From an uncultured bacterium (lineage in GTDB: Bacteria > Bacillota > Clostridia > Peptostreptococcales > Anaerovoracaceae), in contig CAJMLH010000010.1 in NCBI GenBank assembly GCA_905214195.1, forward strand, positions 1-53,864: a stretch of 53,864 bases of DNA, given 5' to 3'. Under the pieces are notes generated by a model. That model did not search any database. It was not told the origin of the DNA and was given only the letters and a program-made list of their open reading frames with translations. Numbering within the stretch: the first letter of the stretch is position 1; the number at the start of each line of letters is the position of its first letter. Both the position numbers and the translations under genes were made by a program. Shown one piece after another: positions 7,408 through 15,488 of this stretch.

Positions 7408-8721
7408 ATGACAATTATGGGATCACGAATTTCTTTCACCGCTGTGGGAGATATATTTATGAACAGACCTCTGGCAGAAGCCGGATACGAAGGTCTGGAG
7501 CAAATACTGAAATTGATAGGCTCATCTGAGGTGAGGTTTGCAAATCTGGAAACCACAGTACATGACAGAGAGGGGTATCCTTACCCTTTCAGCGGTGGAA
7601 CATGGGCTATGGCGTCACCCGCCGTTTTAGACGACTTAAAGAAATATAACTTTAATATTTACAATGCCGCCAATAACCATTCGATGGATTACAGCCATAA
7701 CGGCTTGATGGCTACAATAAGACATTTGAAAGAAAAAAATATCAGATTTGCCGGTATAGGCGAAAATTTGGCAGATGCTGCTGCGCCTGTATATCTTGAA
7801 TGCTCTTCGGGAAGAGTTGCACTGATTGCGGCGACATCTACATTCCATGAGGCATGGGTAGCAGGGAACCAAAGAGGCGATATGAAAGGAAGACCCGGAG
7901 TTAACCCCCTGAGGCACGATGAAAAATTTCATGTCAGCAAAACGCAGCTTGAAGCCTTGAGGGAAATAGCTCATGGAACACTTATCGACGCTCAGCAGGA
8001 GCTCGATATAAAAGAGGGTTTTGCAGTGGAGACACCGGGTTCTTTCAAGTTTGCAGGGAAAAGCTTTGTTGAATCTGAAAAAACATATAAGGAGACCTCT
8101 CCCGACAGACGAGACATGGAAAGGATAAAGGCGTCCATAAGAGAGGCTAAATCTCAGGCTGATTATGTTATGGTAAGCATACATTCGCATGAACTGGGAG
8201 GCCTAAGAAAAGATTATCCGGCAGAGTTTTTGAAAACCTTTGCACGGGAATGCATAGACGCCGGAGCCATGGTTGTTTTGGGTCACGGTCCTCATGTTCT
8301 CAGGGGAATAGAATGCTATAACGGCGGATTGATATTCTACAGTCTGGGGAATTTCATATTTGAAAACGACACGACCACTCATCAGCCGGCAGATTTTTAC
8401 GAAAAATACGGACTTCCTTACGACGCACAGGTAGGCGCAGGGATGGACAAGAGGAGTCAAGGCGGTAAGGTGGGCCTTGGTGTCAACAAGGATGTATGGA
8501 ATTCGGTAATTGCAAAATGGACTGCCGAGGATGGAAAAATACAGAAAGTTTATCTGTATCCCATAACCTTAAATCAGGAGCTTCCGAGATACATGAGGGG
8601 GTTGCCTGAGCTTACGGAAAACACCGATATTCTTATTTCATTGCAAAAGCTGTGTGCCGAAATGGGAACTGAATTAAAAATCCAAGACGGAGTAGGCTGC
8701 ATAGAGGTAGAGGAGAAATAA
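7408..8721 (+). CDS. CapA-family (PGA_cap) metallophosphatase-like protein
   Basis: 437 residues from ATG 7408, preceded by GGAAAGAGG; an ATG at 7417 is the alternative. Family motifs in order: TAVGDIFMNRPL, FANLETT, NAANNHSMDYS, MVSIHSHELGG, VVLGHGPHVLRGIE and YSLGNFIFEN. These form the calcineurin-like metal site. CapA proteins are best known from poly-gamma-glutamate capsule work, but this one has no signal peptide or membrane segment and lies among catabolic hydrolases. The stop is separated by one base from the next start, implying coupling. A cytosolic hydrolase for an amide or phosphorylated intermediate is inferred; the substrate is unknown. Confidence 0.87.
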   Translation: MTIMGSRISFTAVGDIFMNRPLAEAGYEGLEQILKLIGSSEVRFANLETTVHDREGYPYPFSGGTWAMASPAVLDDLKKYNFNIYNAANNHSMDYSHNGLMATIRHLKEKNIRFAGIGENLADAAAPVYLECSSGRVALIAATSTFHEAWVAGNQRGDMKGRPGVNPLRHDEKFHVSKTQLEALREIAHGTLIDAQQELDIKEGFAVETPGSFKFAGKSFVESEKTYKETSPDRRDMERIKASIREAKSQADYVMVSIHSHELGGLRKDYPAEFLKTFARECIDAGAMVVLGHGPHVLRGIECYNGGLIFYSLGNFIFENDTTTHQPADFYEKYGLPYDAQVGAGMDKRSQGGKVGLGVNKDVWNSVIAKWTAEDGKIQKVYLYPITLNQELPRYMRGLPELTENTDILISLQKLCAEMGTELKIQDGVGCIEVEEK

Positions 8722-8722
8722 T

Positions 8723-10123
8723 ATGAACTGGGATAAACTGATTAAGAATGCTCACATGGTTACTGCATCGGGAGAAAGCCATGGAAATATATATATTAAA
8801 GACGGAAAAATTGCGGCTGTTACAGACGAGCTACTTGAGGGAGATGTTAATGATGTCATAGACGCATCGGGGAAGCTGGTTTTTCCGGGGTTTATAGACA
8901 CACATTGCCATTCGAGAGACGGCTCTAAAGGAGCACATTACAAAGAAGATTTCAGCCATTCTTCCATGGCTGCGGCAGCAGGTGGAATAACTACGATTCT
9001 TGAAATGCCTAACTGCAATCCGGCAATCTATTCGGTGGAAAACTTCAGAGATTTGGTTAAGACCATAACGCCGAAAGCTTATGTTGACTTTGGCGTATGG
9101 GGTCTATGTCTGGGAGATTTGAACAGAGATCAGCTGATTCCCCTTGCTGAGGAGGGCGTAGTAGCATTTAAGTTCTTCTGGGGATACGCAATTGACTCAA
9201 AGACATATCAGCTCATATACAATTATGAAGAGGGTATGGAGAATGTAATACCGCCGTTCAGCGCCGGAGAAGTATATAAGCTGTTTTCGGATGTGGCAAA
9301 GACAGGCAAGAAAATTGCCATACATGCAGAAGATTTCGGAATAATAAAGGTCTTAACAGAGGAAGCTAAGGCAAAAAACATGAATGACTATGACGGTATG
9401 CTCTATTCAAGACCTGATTTCAGTGAAACGATGGTCATTGACAATGCTTTAAAGATTGCAAAGGCAACAGGAGCGGACTTGCATATATTGCATCTGGCAG
9501 CAGGCGATGGAGTGGAAATCATCAAAAGAGCACAGGAAAAAGGAAGCAGCGTAACCGCAGAAACATGTCCTCATTACCTGGCGCTTACCAACGAGGACTA
9601 CGGGCACGCAGGAACTTCCATGAAAGGGTATCCGCCTGTAAGAACAGAATATGATATGGAAATTTTGTGGGAGGGACTAAAGGACGGAACTATTTCATTT
9701 GTTGCGTCGGATCACGCTCCTCATACAGCTGAGGAGAAAGCACAGGATATATGGTCGGCGCCGGCAGGAATGGTGACGGTTGAAACCATGGTTCCGGTAG
9801 TTATAGATGCAGTTAATAAAGGTAGAATAAGCTGGAATAAGCTGGCAGAGGTTCTTTCCGAAGCTCCTGCAAAGATGTTTGGTCTTTATCCTGCAAAAGG
9901 GTCTCTTGAAGTGGGAACGGATGCAGATATATCTATAGTGGACCCTGATGTGGAATATGTTATGGATCAGAAAAAACTCCATTCCAGAACAAAACTTTCT
10001 CCGTTTGACGGCAGACAAATGAAGGGCAGACCGGTATGCACCATTGTAAGGGGCAGAACCGTAATGAAAGACGGAGAAATTTTAGGCGAGCCTCAAGGAC
10101 GCTTAATTCGCCCGGAAAGGTAG
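8723..10123 (+). CDS. Dihydropyrimidinase/hydantoinase/allantoinase-family hydrolase
   Basis: 466 residues from ATG 8723, one base after the capA-like stop, with AGAGGAGAAATA upstream. Cyclic-amide hydrolase with binuclear site: DTHCHSRD (His-x-His), Lys in VAFKFFWGY (the lysine that is carboxylated), IAIHAED, LHILHLAAG and VASDHAPH. It should open a hydantoin, dihydropyrimidine or allantoin-type ring to an N-carbamoyl acid. The next gene is the matching carbamoyl hydrolase. The exact ring cannot be told from sequence; the WGY after the active-site lysine differs from the MAY/MCY of dihydropyrimidinases. Confidence 0.9.
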   Translation: MNWDKLIKNAHMVTASGESHGNIYIKDGKIAAVTDELLEGDVNDVIDASGKLVFPGFIDTHCHSRDGSKGAHYKEDFSHSSMAAAAGGITTILEMPNCNPAIYSVENFRDLVKTITPKAYVDFGVWGLCLGDLNRDQLIPLAEEGVVAFKFFWGYAIDSKTYQLIYNYEEGMENVIPPFSAGEVYKLFSDVAKTGKKIAIHAEDFGIIKVLTEEAKAKNMNDYDGMLYSRPDFSETMVIDNALKIAKATGADLHILHLAAGDGVEIIKRAQEKGSSVTAETCPHYLALTNEDYGHAGTSMKGYPPVRTEYDMEILWEGLKDGTISFVASDHAPHTAEEKAQDIWSAPAGMVTVETMVPVVIDAVNKGRISWNKLAEVLSEAPAKMFGLYPAKGSLEVGTDADISIVDPDVEYVMDQKKLHSRTKLSPFDGRQMKGRPVCTIVRGRTVMKDGEILGEPQGRLIRPER

Positions 10124-10128
10124 AAATT

Positions 10129-11337
10129 ATGAAAGTTAATTTTAAAGACTCAATCAAAGAGCTATTTGACAAGGTTTCAGATATAGGAGCTCTTGAGGGA
10201 GGAGGCGTTACAAGATTGGGGTACTCTTCCGACGAAGACAGAATGCATCAAGTCTTCAGACAGACGGCTGAGTCAATGGGTCTTTATGTATGGGAAGATA
10301 AGGTAGGCAACAGCTTCGCTTCCAATATGCCGGAGGGAACGGAAGGCTATACTCTGATAGGCTCTCATCTGGATTCGGTGGTTGAGGGCGGCGAATTTGA
10401 CGGAGTTGTCGGCGTATTTGCAGGGCTTCTTATAGTCAACGAGCTTAAAGAGCACAAAGAGCCTGTTACAGCAGCGGCATTTAGGTGTGAAGAATCTTCA
10501 AATTTTAAGATTTGTACCATAGGAAGCGGAATCATAACGGGAAGTGTTGATAAGGAGCGTCTCAAAACAGCAGTATCAAGAGACGGCAGACCTCTTTCGG
10601 AGCTTATGGCAGAAAGAGGACTTGATATAGATGCGCCTGTTATAAAAGGTTTAAAACAATATCTGGAGCTTCATATAGAGCAGGGAAGAGTTTTGGAAGA
10701 TGCAGAAAAAAGCGTTGGAATAGTTACGGCAATTGCAGCGCCTCACAGATATGAGCTTACGGTAGAGGGGCTTTCGGAGCATTCGGGAGCTACGCCGATG
10801 AAGCTCAGAAAGGATGCATTGTGTGCGGCGGCAGAAATTATTCTCAGAGTTGAAAGCACAGGAAGAGAAGAAAGTACATACCACTCAGTTGCAACGACGG
10901 GAGCGATTGAAAATCATCCGAATGTGATGAATGCAGTTCCGGGATATGTAAAGCTTCAAATTGACATGCGAGGAATCGACCAAGAGAGTATATGCCGCAT
11001 GGAGGACCGACTAAAGAGCAGTATAAATGAAATCTGCGACAGACGAAATGTGAATTACAAGCTGGAAAAGACAGATGAAAAGAGGCTGGTGCTGCTTGAT
11101 GAAAAAGTCATAAACGGACTTGCAAAAGCAGCTGAAAATGAACACATTGACTACATCAAGCTGCCAAGCGGAGCCGGTCATGACGCCATGTCATTTGATA
11201 TGCTTTGTCCTACCGGAATGGTGTTCATTCCGTGCAAAGGCGGAATCAGTCATAATATACATGAGTATACCGGGGTTTCACAGATAGAGACAGGTATGAG
11301 AGTTATATTAAACTATATTTTATCGAACAAGCAGTAA
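10129..11337 (+). CDS. M20-family allantoate amidohydrolase / N-carbamoyl-L-amino-acid hydrolase
   Basis: 402 residues, the usual family length (about 410). The start is ATG 10129, five bases after the previous stop, with GGAAAGG upstream. Metal-site motifs: IGSHLDSVVEGGEFDGVVG, AFRCEESSNF, LELHIEQGRVLE, ELTVEGLSEHSGATPM and LPSGAGHDAMSF. The enzyme removes the carbamoyl group as CO2 and ammonia from N-carbamoyl amino acids or allantoate. It directly follows the hydantoinase-like gene, a pairing typical of hydantoin or allantoin degradation. The product is probably a free amino acid, which suits the aminotransferase at 16917. Confidence 0.9.
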   Translation: MKVNFKDSIKELFDKVSDIGALEGGGVTRLGYSSDEDRMHQVFRQTAESMGLYVWEDKVGNSFASNMPEGTEGYTLIGSHLDSVVEGGEFDGVVGVFAGLLIVNELKEHKEPVTAAAFRCEESSNFKICTIGSGIITGSVDKERLKTAVSRDGRPLSELMAERGLDIDAPVIKGLKQYLELHIEQGRVLEDAEKSVGIVTAIAAPHRYELTVEGLSEHSGATPMKLRKDALCAAAEIILRVESTGREESTYHSVATTGAIENHPNVMNAVPGYVKLQIDMRGIDQESICRMEDRLKSSINEICDRRNVNYKLEKTDEKRLVLLDEKVINGLAKAAENEHIDYIKLPSGAGHDAMSFDMLCPTGMVFIPCKGGISHNIHEYTGVSQIETGMRVILNYILSNKQ

Positions 11338-11358
11338 TATATAAGAGGTAAATCTGAT

Positions 11359-12192
11359 ATGATATATTTATGTATAGCTGTTTTAGCCAGCACCGGAACT
11401 TTTTTCGGCATGAGATATACGGAAAGCCATCACGGTAACAGGTATGCGGCAACGGTGTTTACTTTCATAGTATGCACCATACTGTCGTATTTAATAATGG
11501 ACGAAAAGGTGTTGTTTTATAACAGCAGAGAGGGTTTGTTCACATTGCTTTTGGCGGTGTTTAACGGTATTTGCATGACGGCGGGGATGCTGGTTATAAG
11601 GAGCAGTACCGGCAGGAACGGAACACCTATGACTACAACTTTCAGCAAACTTGGAGTCTTAATACCCACGATTGTATCAATAGCGCTTTTTTCGGAAATT
11701 CCGACGGCGATACAGATGGTCGGCATAGCTATGGCAGTTTTTGCCATAGTTATGATAAACAGAACGGGAGACGCAGGGGTAAAGGATGTCAAGCTGCTGA
11801 TGGTGGTTTTGATAGTCAGAGGAACGGCAGATTTAAATACCAAGCTTTTCGATGTTTATGGAGAGCCGGCGATGAAGGAACTGTTTACATTCTACACTTT
11901 CTTCCTCTGCATGATAATCAGCTTTGTTATAATGCTTGTTAAAGACAGGAATATGACGGCCGGCGATATAATTGCAGGTTCAATCACAGGAATTCCCAAT
12001 CAGATGGGGCTGTACTTTACGCTTTTGGCGGTATCCAGAATGCCGGCATATGCTGTTTTCCCGATATTGAGCGCAGGCGTCATATTGGCGGTCAGCATAA
12101 TAAATTATCTGATCTTCAAGGAAAAGCCAAGTAAGCAGGAAAAATATGCCATGGTAATAATTGCAGCTTCTCTTGTATTGATTAACATTTAG
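11359..12192 (+). CDS. EamA-like DMT-superfamily transporter
   Basis: 277 residues, about 9-10 hydrophobic helices in two repeats, starting at ATG 11359 after AAGAGG. Begins YLCIAVLASTG and carries a motif ESHHGNRY near residue 25 that its paralogue at 33872 also has (ESHSGNRY). Drug/metabolite transporters move amines, amino acids or nucleobase-like solutes. Each copy in this window follows an amidohydrolase operon, so both likely move the substrate or product of those enzymes. It is last in its operon and is followed by a long-loop terminator. Confidence 0.85.
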   Translation: MIYLCIAVLASTGTFFGMRYTESHHGNRYAATVFTFIVCTILSYLIMDEKVLFYNSREGLFTLLLAVFNGICMTAGMLVIRSSTGRNGTPMTTTFSKLGVLIPTIVSIALFSEIPTAIQMVGIAMAVFAIVMINRTGDAGVKDVKLLMVVLIVRGTADLNTKLFDVYGEPAMKELFTFYTFFLCMIISFVIMLVKDRNMTAGDIIAGSITGIPNQMGLYFTLLAVSRMPAYAVFPILSAGVILAVSIINYLIFKEKPSKQEKYAMVIIAASLVLINI

Positions 12193-12300
12193 CTTTTGTT
12201 CTTGCAGTGAATAAGCAGTAATCACGGTGAGCAGATAAAAAAATACAATTAAAAACTTAATAAAATAAAGTATAAATTCTAAAGATATTATAAAATTAGC

Positions 12301-12350
12301 AATACTCTTAAACTGTTGACATTTCAATGGTTTGGGAGTATTTTTTATTT
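12301..12350 (+). terminator. Terminator after the hydrolase operon, with a promoter-like TTGACA in its loop
   Basis: AATACTCTTAAAC pairs with GTTTGGGAGTATT (13 bp, two G-U), with a 16-base loop and then TTTTATTT. The loop holds TTGACA (12316-12321), 17 bases before TATTTT (12339-12344), which could start transcription of the decarboxylase operon at 12376. One element may therefore end one operon and start the next. Confidence 0.7.
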
Positions 12351-12375
12351 ACTGAAAACGGAGTGGAGGAAAGGA

Positions 12376-13638
12376 ATGTTAATAAAAGAAAGAGAAAAAA
12401 TCACGAAAGGCATTACGGAAGTTTTGAAAATTATGGATAGGGGAAGCTTTGTTGAAATAGGAGCAAAAGCCTGCGGTAAAGAAACTTCCGTATACAGTCC
12501 TGATGCTGTATGTGGCTCAGACGGTGTAGTTACCGGATATGGAACTGTGGACGGAAAGGCTGTATTTCTTTTCTGCCAGGACGAGGATGTGATGGGAGGA
12601 ACCATGGGAGCCGTACATGCGGGAAAGATAAGACGAATATACAGTATGGCGCAGAAGACGGGAGTTCCTGTTATTGGAATTGTAAATTCAAGGGGATTCA
12701 GAATAGAAGAGGCAGCCGACGGATTGGAAGCCTTTGGGGATTTGTATAGAGAGGCGCTGAAAGCAAAGGAAACGGTGCTTCAGATAATTATAAAGGATAC
12801 GAATTCCACGGGAGCTATGGCGGCATTGGCGGAGACGGCAGATTTCACCCTTGAAGCAGGAAAGCAGGACAACTCAAAGGTTGTAAGACAGCTTCTTGAT
12901 ATTTTGCCTCCGTCAAAGAGAATAAAGCAGGAGCCGGGCGAAGTGAAAGATGATTTAAACAGGCTGTGTATCGACATAGAAGAGAACGGCGGCAATCCAA
13001 TGGAATTTCTTAAAGAAATTTCAGATGACGGATTCGTACTGGAATATAAGGCTGATATGGGTATGAGAACGGTGACGGCTTTTATAAGGCTTGCAGGAAG
13101 AACTGTTGGAGCTGTTATGGGCATATCAGGGCAAGATGAAGCTTCGCTAATGGATGCTCAAGCGGTAGAAAAGGCGGCTCAATTTGTGAAGCTGTGCAGC
13201 AGCTTGAATATAGGGATACTGACGACAGGCAGCAACTGCGGAGTTGGTGCTGAAGCAGCCAAAGAACCGAGAATGATAAGGGCTGTATGTGAATTATCGG
13301 CAAACCTTGCCAATGCCAATGTGCCGAAGATAAGCCTTTTAGCGGGAGAGTGGGCAGGTTTGGGATATATACTCATGGGAAGCAAGGCATTTGCAATGGA
13401 TATGGTTTTTGCATGGCCGTCAGCCAAGGTAATGATGATAAATTCCAATCAGGCAGTGTCAGTACTTTATCCCGGAATCAGACCGCCGGAGGTGTTTGAA
13501 AAAGCTAAAGAATACGAACAAAGATGCTGTAGTATAGATTTTCTTCTGGAAAGAGGATATGCAGATAAAGCTATAGCCCCGGAAGAAAGCAGAAAATATC
13601 TCATCGGCGCCTTTGAAGCCTTTAACGGCGCTTATTAA
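12376..13638 (+). CDS. Divergent biotin-dependent carboxyltransferase subunit (MmdA/PccB family)
   Basis: 420 residues from ATG 12376, with GGAGGAAAGG upstream; family members are usually about 510. Two crotonase-like halves are visible: GGTMGAVHAGKIRRIYSMAQ and VPVIGIVNSRGFRIEEA in the first, IRLAGRTVGAVMG, EKAAQFVKLCSSLNIGILTT and MVFAWPSAKVMMIN in the second. The usual glycine-rich PCAGGAVYSPAL oxyanion segment is absent; DTNSTGAMAALAET stands in its place, so the acyl-CoA site is altered or lost. It heads an operon with oxaloacetate-decarboxylase-type subunits. It may be a second carboxyl donor or acceptor subunit, as in a transcarboxylase. Confidence 0.8.
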   Translation: MLIKEREKITKGITEVLKIMDRGSFVEIGAKACGKETSVYSPDAVCGSDGVVTGYGTVDGKAVFLFCQDEDVMGGTMGAVHAGKIRRIYSMAQKTGVPVIGIVNSRGFRIEEAADGLEAFGDLYREALKAKETVLQIIIKDTNSTGAMAALAETADFTLEAGKQDNSKVVRQLLDILPPSKRIKQEPGEVKDDLNRLCIDIEENGGNPMEFLKEISDDGFVLEYKADMGMRTVTAFIRLAGRTVGAVMGISGQDEASLMDAQAVEKAAQFVKLCSSLNIGILTTGSNCGVGAEAAKEPRMIRAVCELSANLANANVPKISLLAGEWAGLGYILMGSKAFAMDMVFAWPSAKVMMINSNQAVSVLYPGIRPPEVFEKAKEYEQRCCSIDFLLERGYADKAIAPEESRKYLIGAFEAFNGAY

Positions 13639-13654
13639 AGGAGGCGCACAAGAC

Positions 13655-13960
13655 ATGACTGTAATGGAGATACTATTAACGGCAGGCGTTGATACGATGC
13701 TTGGCATGGGAATAGTTTTTTTGATACTAATGCTCATAAGTTTTGTAATATATCTTTTTAAATTTCTGCCCGACAAAAAAATTACGGATAAGACGACAGA
13801 AGAAATGAGCAGCAAGGAAGAAAGAGACCTCAAATCAGAAGAGATAACGGCAGTTATCGGAGCGGCAATTACTGCTTTTAGCAGGGAAAGGACAAAAAAA
13901 CAGGAAGTCCTTGACCCAGATGAATATATAGTCAGAACAATCAGAAAGAGAGGTAAATAA
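13655..13960 (+). CDS. Sodium-pump decarboxylase gamma/delta subunit (OadG/MmdD-like)
   Basis: 101 residues from ATG 13655 behind AAAGGAGG. One N-terminal membrane helix (MGIVFLILMLISFVIYLFKF) is followed by a charged cytoplasmic tail ending DPDEYIVRTIRKRGK. This subunit anchors the carboxyltransferase to the membrane pump. It starts 16 bases after the carboxyltransferase and abuts the biotin carrier start. Confidence 0.87.
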   Translation: MTVMEILLTAGVDTMLGMGIVFLILMLISFVIYLFKFLPDKKITDKTTEEMSSKEERDLKSEEITAVIGAAITAFSRERTKKQEVLDPDEYIVRTIRKRGK

Positions 13961-14332
13961 ATGGAGAAGTATATAATAAGAATTAACGGAGTGGAATACG
14001 AGGTTGAAGTGGAAAAAAGAAGTGAAGTGGCAGACGGCGGAATAGATGTGCCTGTAAGCAGAGAAATTATGCAGACGGCAGCAAAAAAGCGTGAGCCGGA
14101 GAAAGGTCAACCTGAAAATGGAAACAAGGTGACGGCAGGGACGGCAGGGAAGGTATGGAAAGTGGTTGCCTCTGAGGGGACAGTCGTAAAAAGAGGAGAT
14201 AGCATAGTGGTTTTGGAGGCTATGAAGATGGAGATTCCGGTCGTAGCGCCTTGTGACGGAAGAGTCGGCAGACTTTTGGTAAACGAGGGAGATTCTGTAG
14301 ATATGGGTCAGGAGATTGCCATAGTGGCATAG
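13961..14332 (+). CDS. Biotin carboxyl carrier protein of the decarboxylase
   Basis: 123 residues starting immediately after the oadG-like stop. The N-terminal 45 residues are a linker, and the biotinyl domain (about 55-123) contains EAMKME with biotinylated Lys89, 35 residues from the C-terminus as usual, and the closing GDSVDMGQEIAIV. It shuttles CO2 as carboxybiotin from the carboxyltransferase to the membrane OadB subunit. Having a separate carrier explains why the OadA-like protein at 15489 lacks its own biotin domain. Confidence 0.94.
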   Translation: MEKYIIRINGVEYEVEVEKRSEVADGGIDVPVSREIMQTAAKKREPEKGQPENGNKVTAGTAGKVWKVVASEGTVVKRGDSIVVLEAMKMEIPVVAPCDGRVGRLLVNEGDSVDMGQEIAIVA

Positions 14333-14344
14333 GAGAAGAGAATT

Positions 14345-15469
14345 ATGGAATATATAACGAGTACATTGGAGAATATGCTCAGGCAGACGGCATTTTGCAG
14401 CCTTACATTTGGAAATGCAGTTATGGTGGGAGTTGCATGTTTCTTTATGTATCTTGCCATAGTAAAGAAGTACGAGCCTTTGCTTTTACTTCCAATCTCA
14501 TTCGGAATGCTTCTTGTAAATATTTATCCGCCTATCATGGAAGACGGCGGACTGCTGTATTATTTTTTCAAGCTGGATGAGTGGGCGATATTACCGTCTC
14601 TTATATTTTTGGGAGTAGGCGCACTGACGGATTTCGGACCTCTTATTGCAAATCCCAAAAGCTTTCTTTTGGGAGCGGCAGCACAGTTCGGCGTATTCGG
14701 AGCATATATATTGGCTATGCTTTTGGGCTTTAATAAGGCCGCAGCCGCAGCCATAGCCATAATAGGGGGAGCAGACGGTCCTACTTCCATATTTCTTGCA
14801 ATGAAGCTCGGTCAAAACGAAATCATGGGAGCAATTGCCGTAGCGGCATATTCTTACATGGCGCTGGTTCCTATAATACAGCCGCCTATCATGAAAGCCC
14901 TGACTTCCAAAGAAGAAAGGTCTATAAAAATGCAGCAGCTTAGGAAAGTAAGCAAAAAAGAGAAAATTCTGTTTCCTGTAATCGTTACTATAGTGGTCTG
15001 CTCACTGTTGCCGTCAACAACGCCGCTGATAGGAATGCTCATGCTCGGAAATCTTTTCAGAGAAAGCGGAGTTGTAAGGCAGCTTACAGAAACTGCCTCC
15101 AACGGACTCATGTATATAGTGGTGATTCTCCTCGGAACATCTGTAGGTGCAACGACAAGCGCAGATGCTTTTCTGAAGTGGGAAACCATCAAGATTGTGG
15201 TACTTGGGCTTTCGGCTTTCTGTATTGCCACCGCCGCAGGTGTTATTTTCGGAAAAATAATGTGCAGATTAAGCGGAGGCAAGATAAACCCTCTCATAGG
15301 GGCGGCAGGAGTATCGGCCGTACCTATGTCTGCAAGGGTTGCACAGAAAGTGGGAGCAGAAGAAGACCCGACTAATTTTTTGCTTATGCATGCAATGGGT
15401 CCCAATGTTGCAGGAGTCATAGGAACAGCTGTGGCGGCAGGCGTATTCATGGCCGTTTTCGGAGTTTAG
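14345..15469 (+). CDS. oadB: Sodium ion-translocating decarboxylase beta subunit
   Basis: 374 residues with about nine to eleven membrane segments, the family's normal size. The central re-entrant region contains GGADGPTSIF; Asp144 corresponds to the aspartate that binds sodium and takes part in carboxybiotin decarboxylation. The late segment has GPNVAGVIG. It decarboxylates carboxybiotin and exports sodium, so the operon conserves energy as a sodium gradient. Start ATG 14345 follows GGAGAAGAG. It is placed between carrier and alpha-type subunit, so all parts of a pump are present. Confidence 0.94.
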   Translation: MEYITSTLENMLRQTAFCSLTFGNAVMVGVACFFMYLAIVKKYEPLLLLPISFGMLLVNIYPPIMEDGGLLYYFFKLDEWAILPSLIFLGVGALTDFGPLIANPKSFLLGAAAQFGVFGAYILAMLLGFNKAAAAAIAIIGGADGPTSIFLAMKLGQNEIMGAIAVAAYSYMALVPIIQPPIMKALTSKEERSIKMQQLRKVSKKEKILFPVIVTIVVCSLLPSTTPLIGMLMLGNLFRESGVVRQLTETASNGLMYIVVILLGTSVGATTSADAFLKWETIKIVVLGLSAFCIATAAGVIFGKIMCRLSGGKINPLIGAAGVSAVPMSARVAQKVGAEEDPTNFLLMHAMGPNVAGVIGTAVAAGVFMAVFGV

Positions 15470-15488
15470 GAGTTTAAAGGAGTAGCTT

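Noticed and set aside
4307..12192. Standard anaerobic purine-degradation cluster
   Set aside because: The ygfK/xdh-type molybdenum or selenium genes, ygeW and dpaL that mark it are not present in the window.
14854..15450. 198-residue frame antisense to oadB
   Set aside because: Low-complexity Pro/Thr/Ala composition is the mirror of a hydrophobic membrane gene; no start signal.
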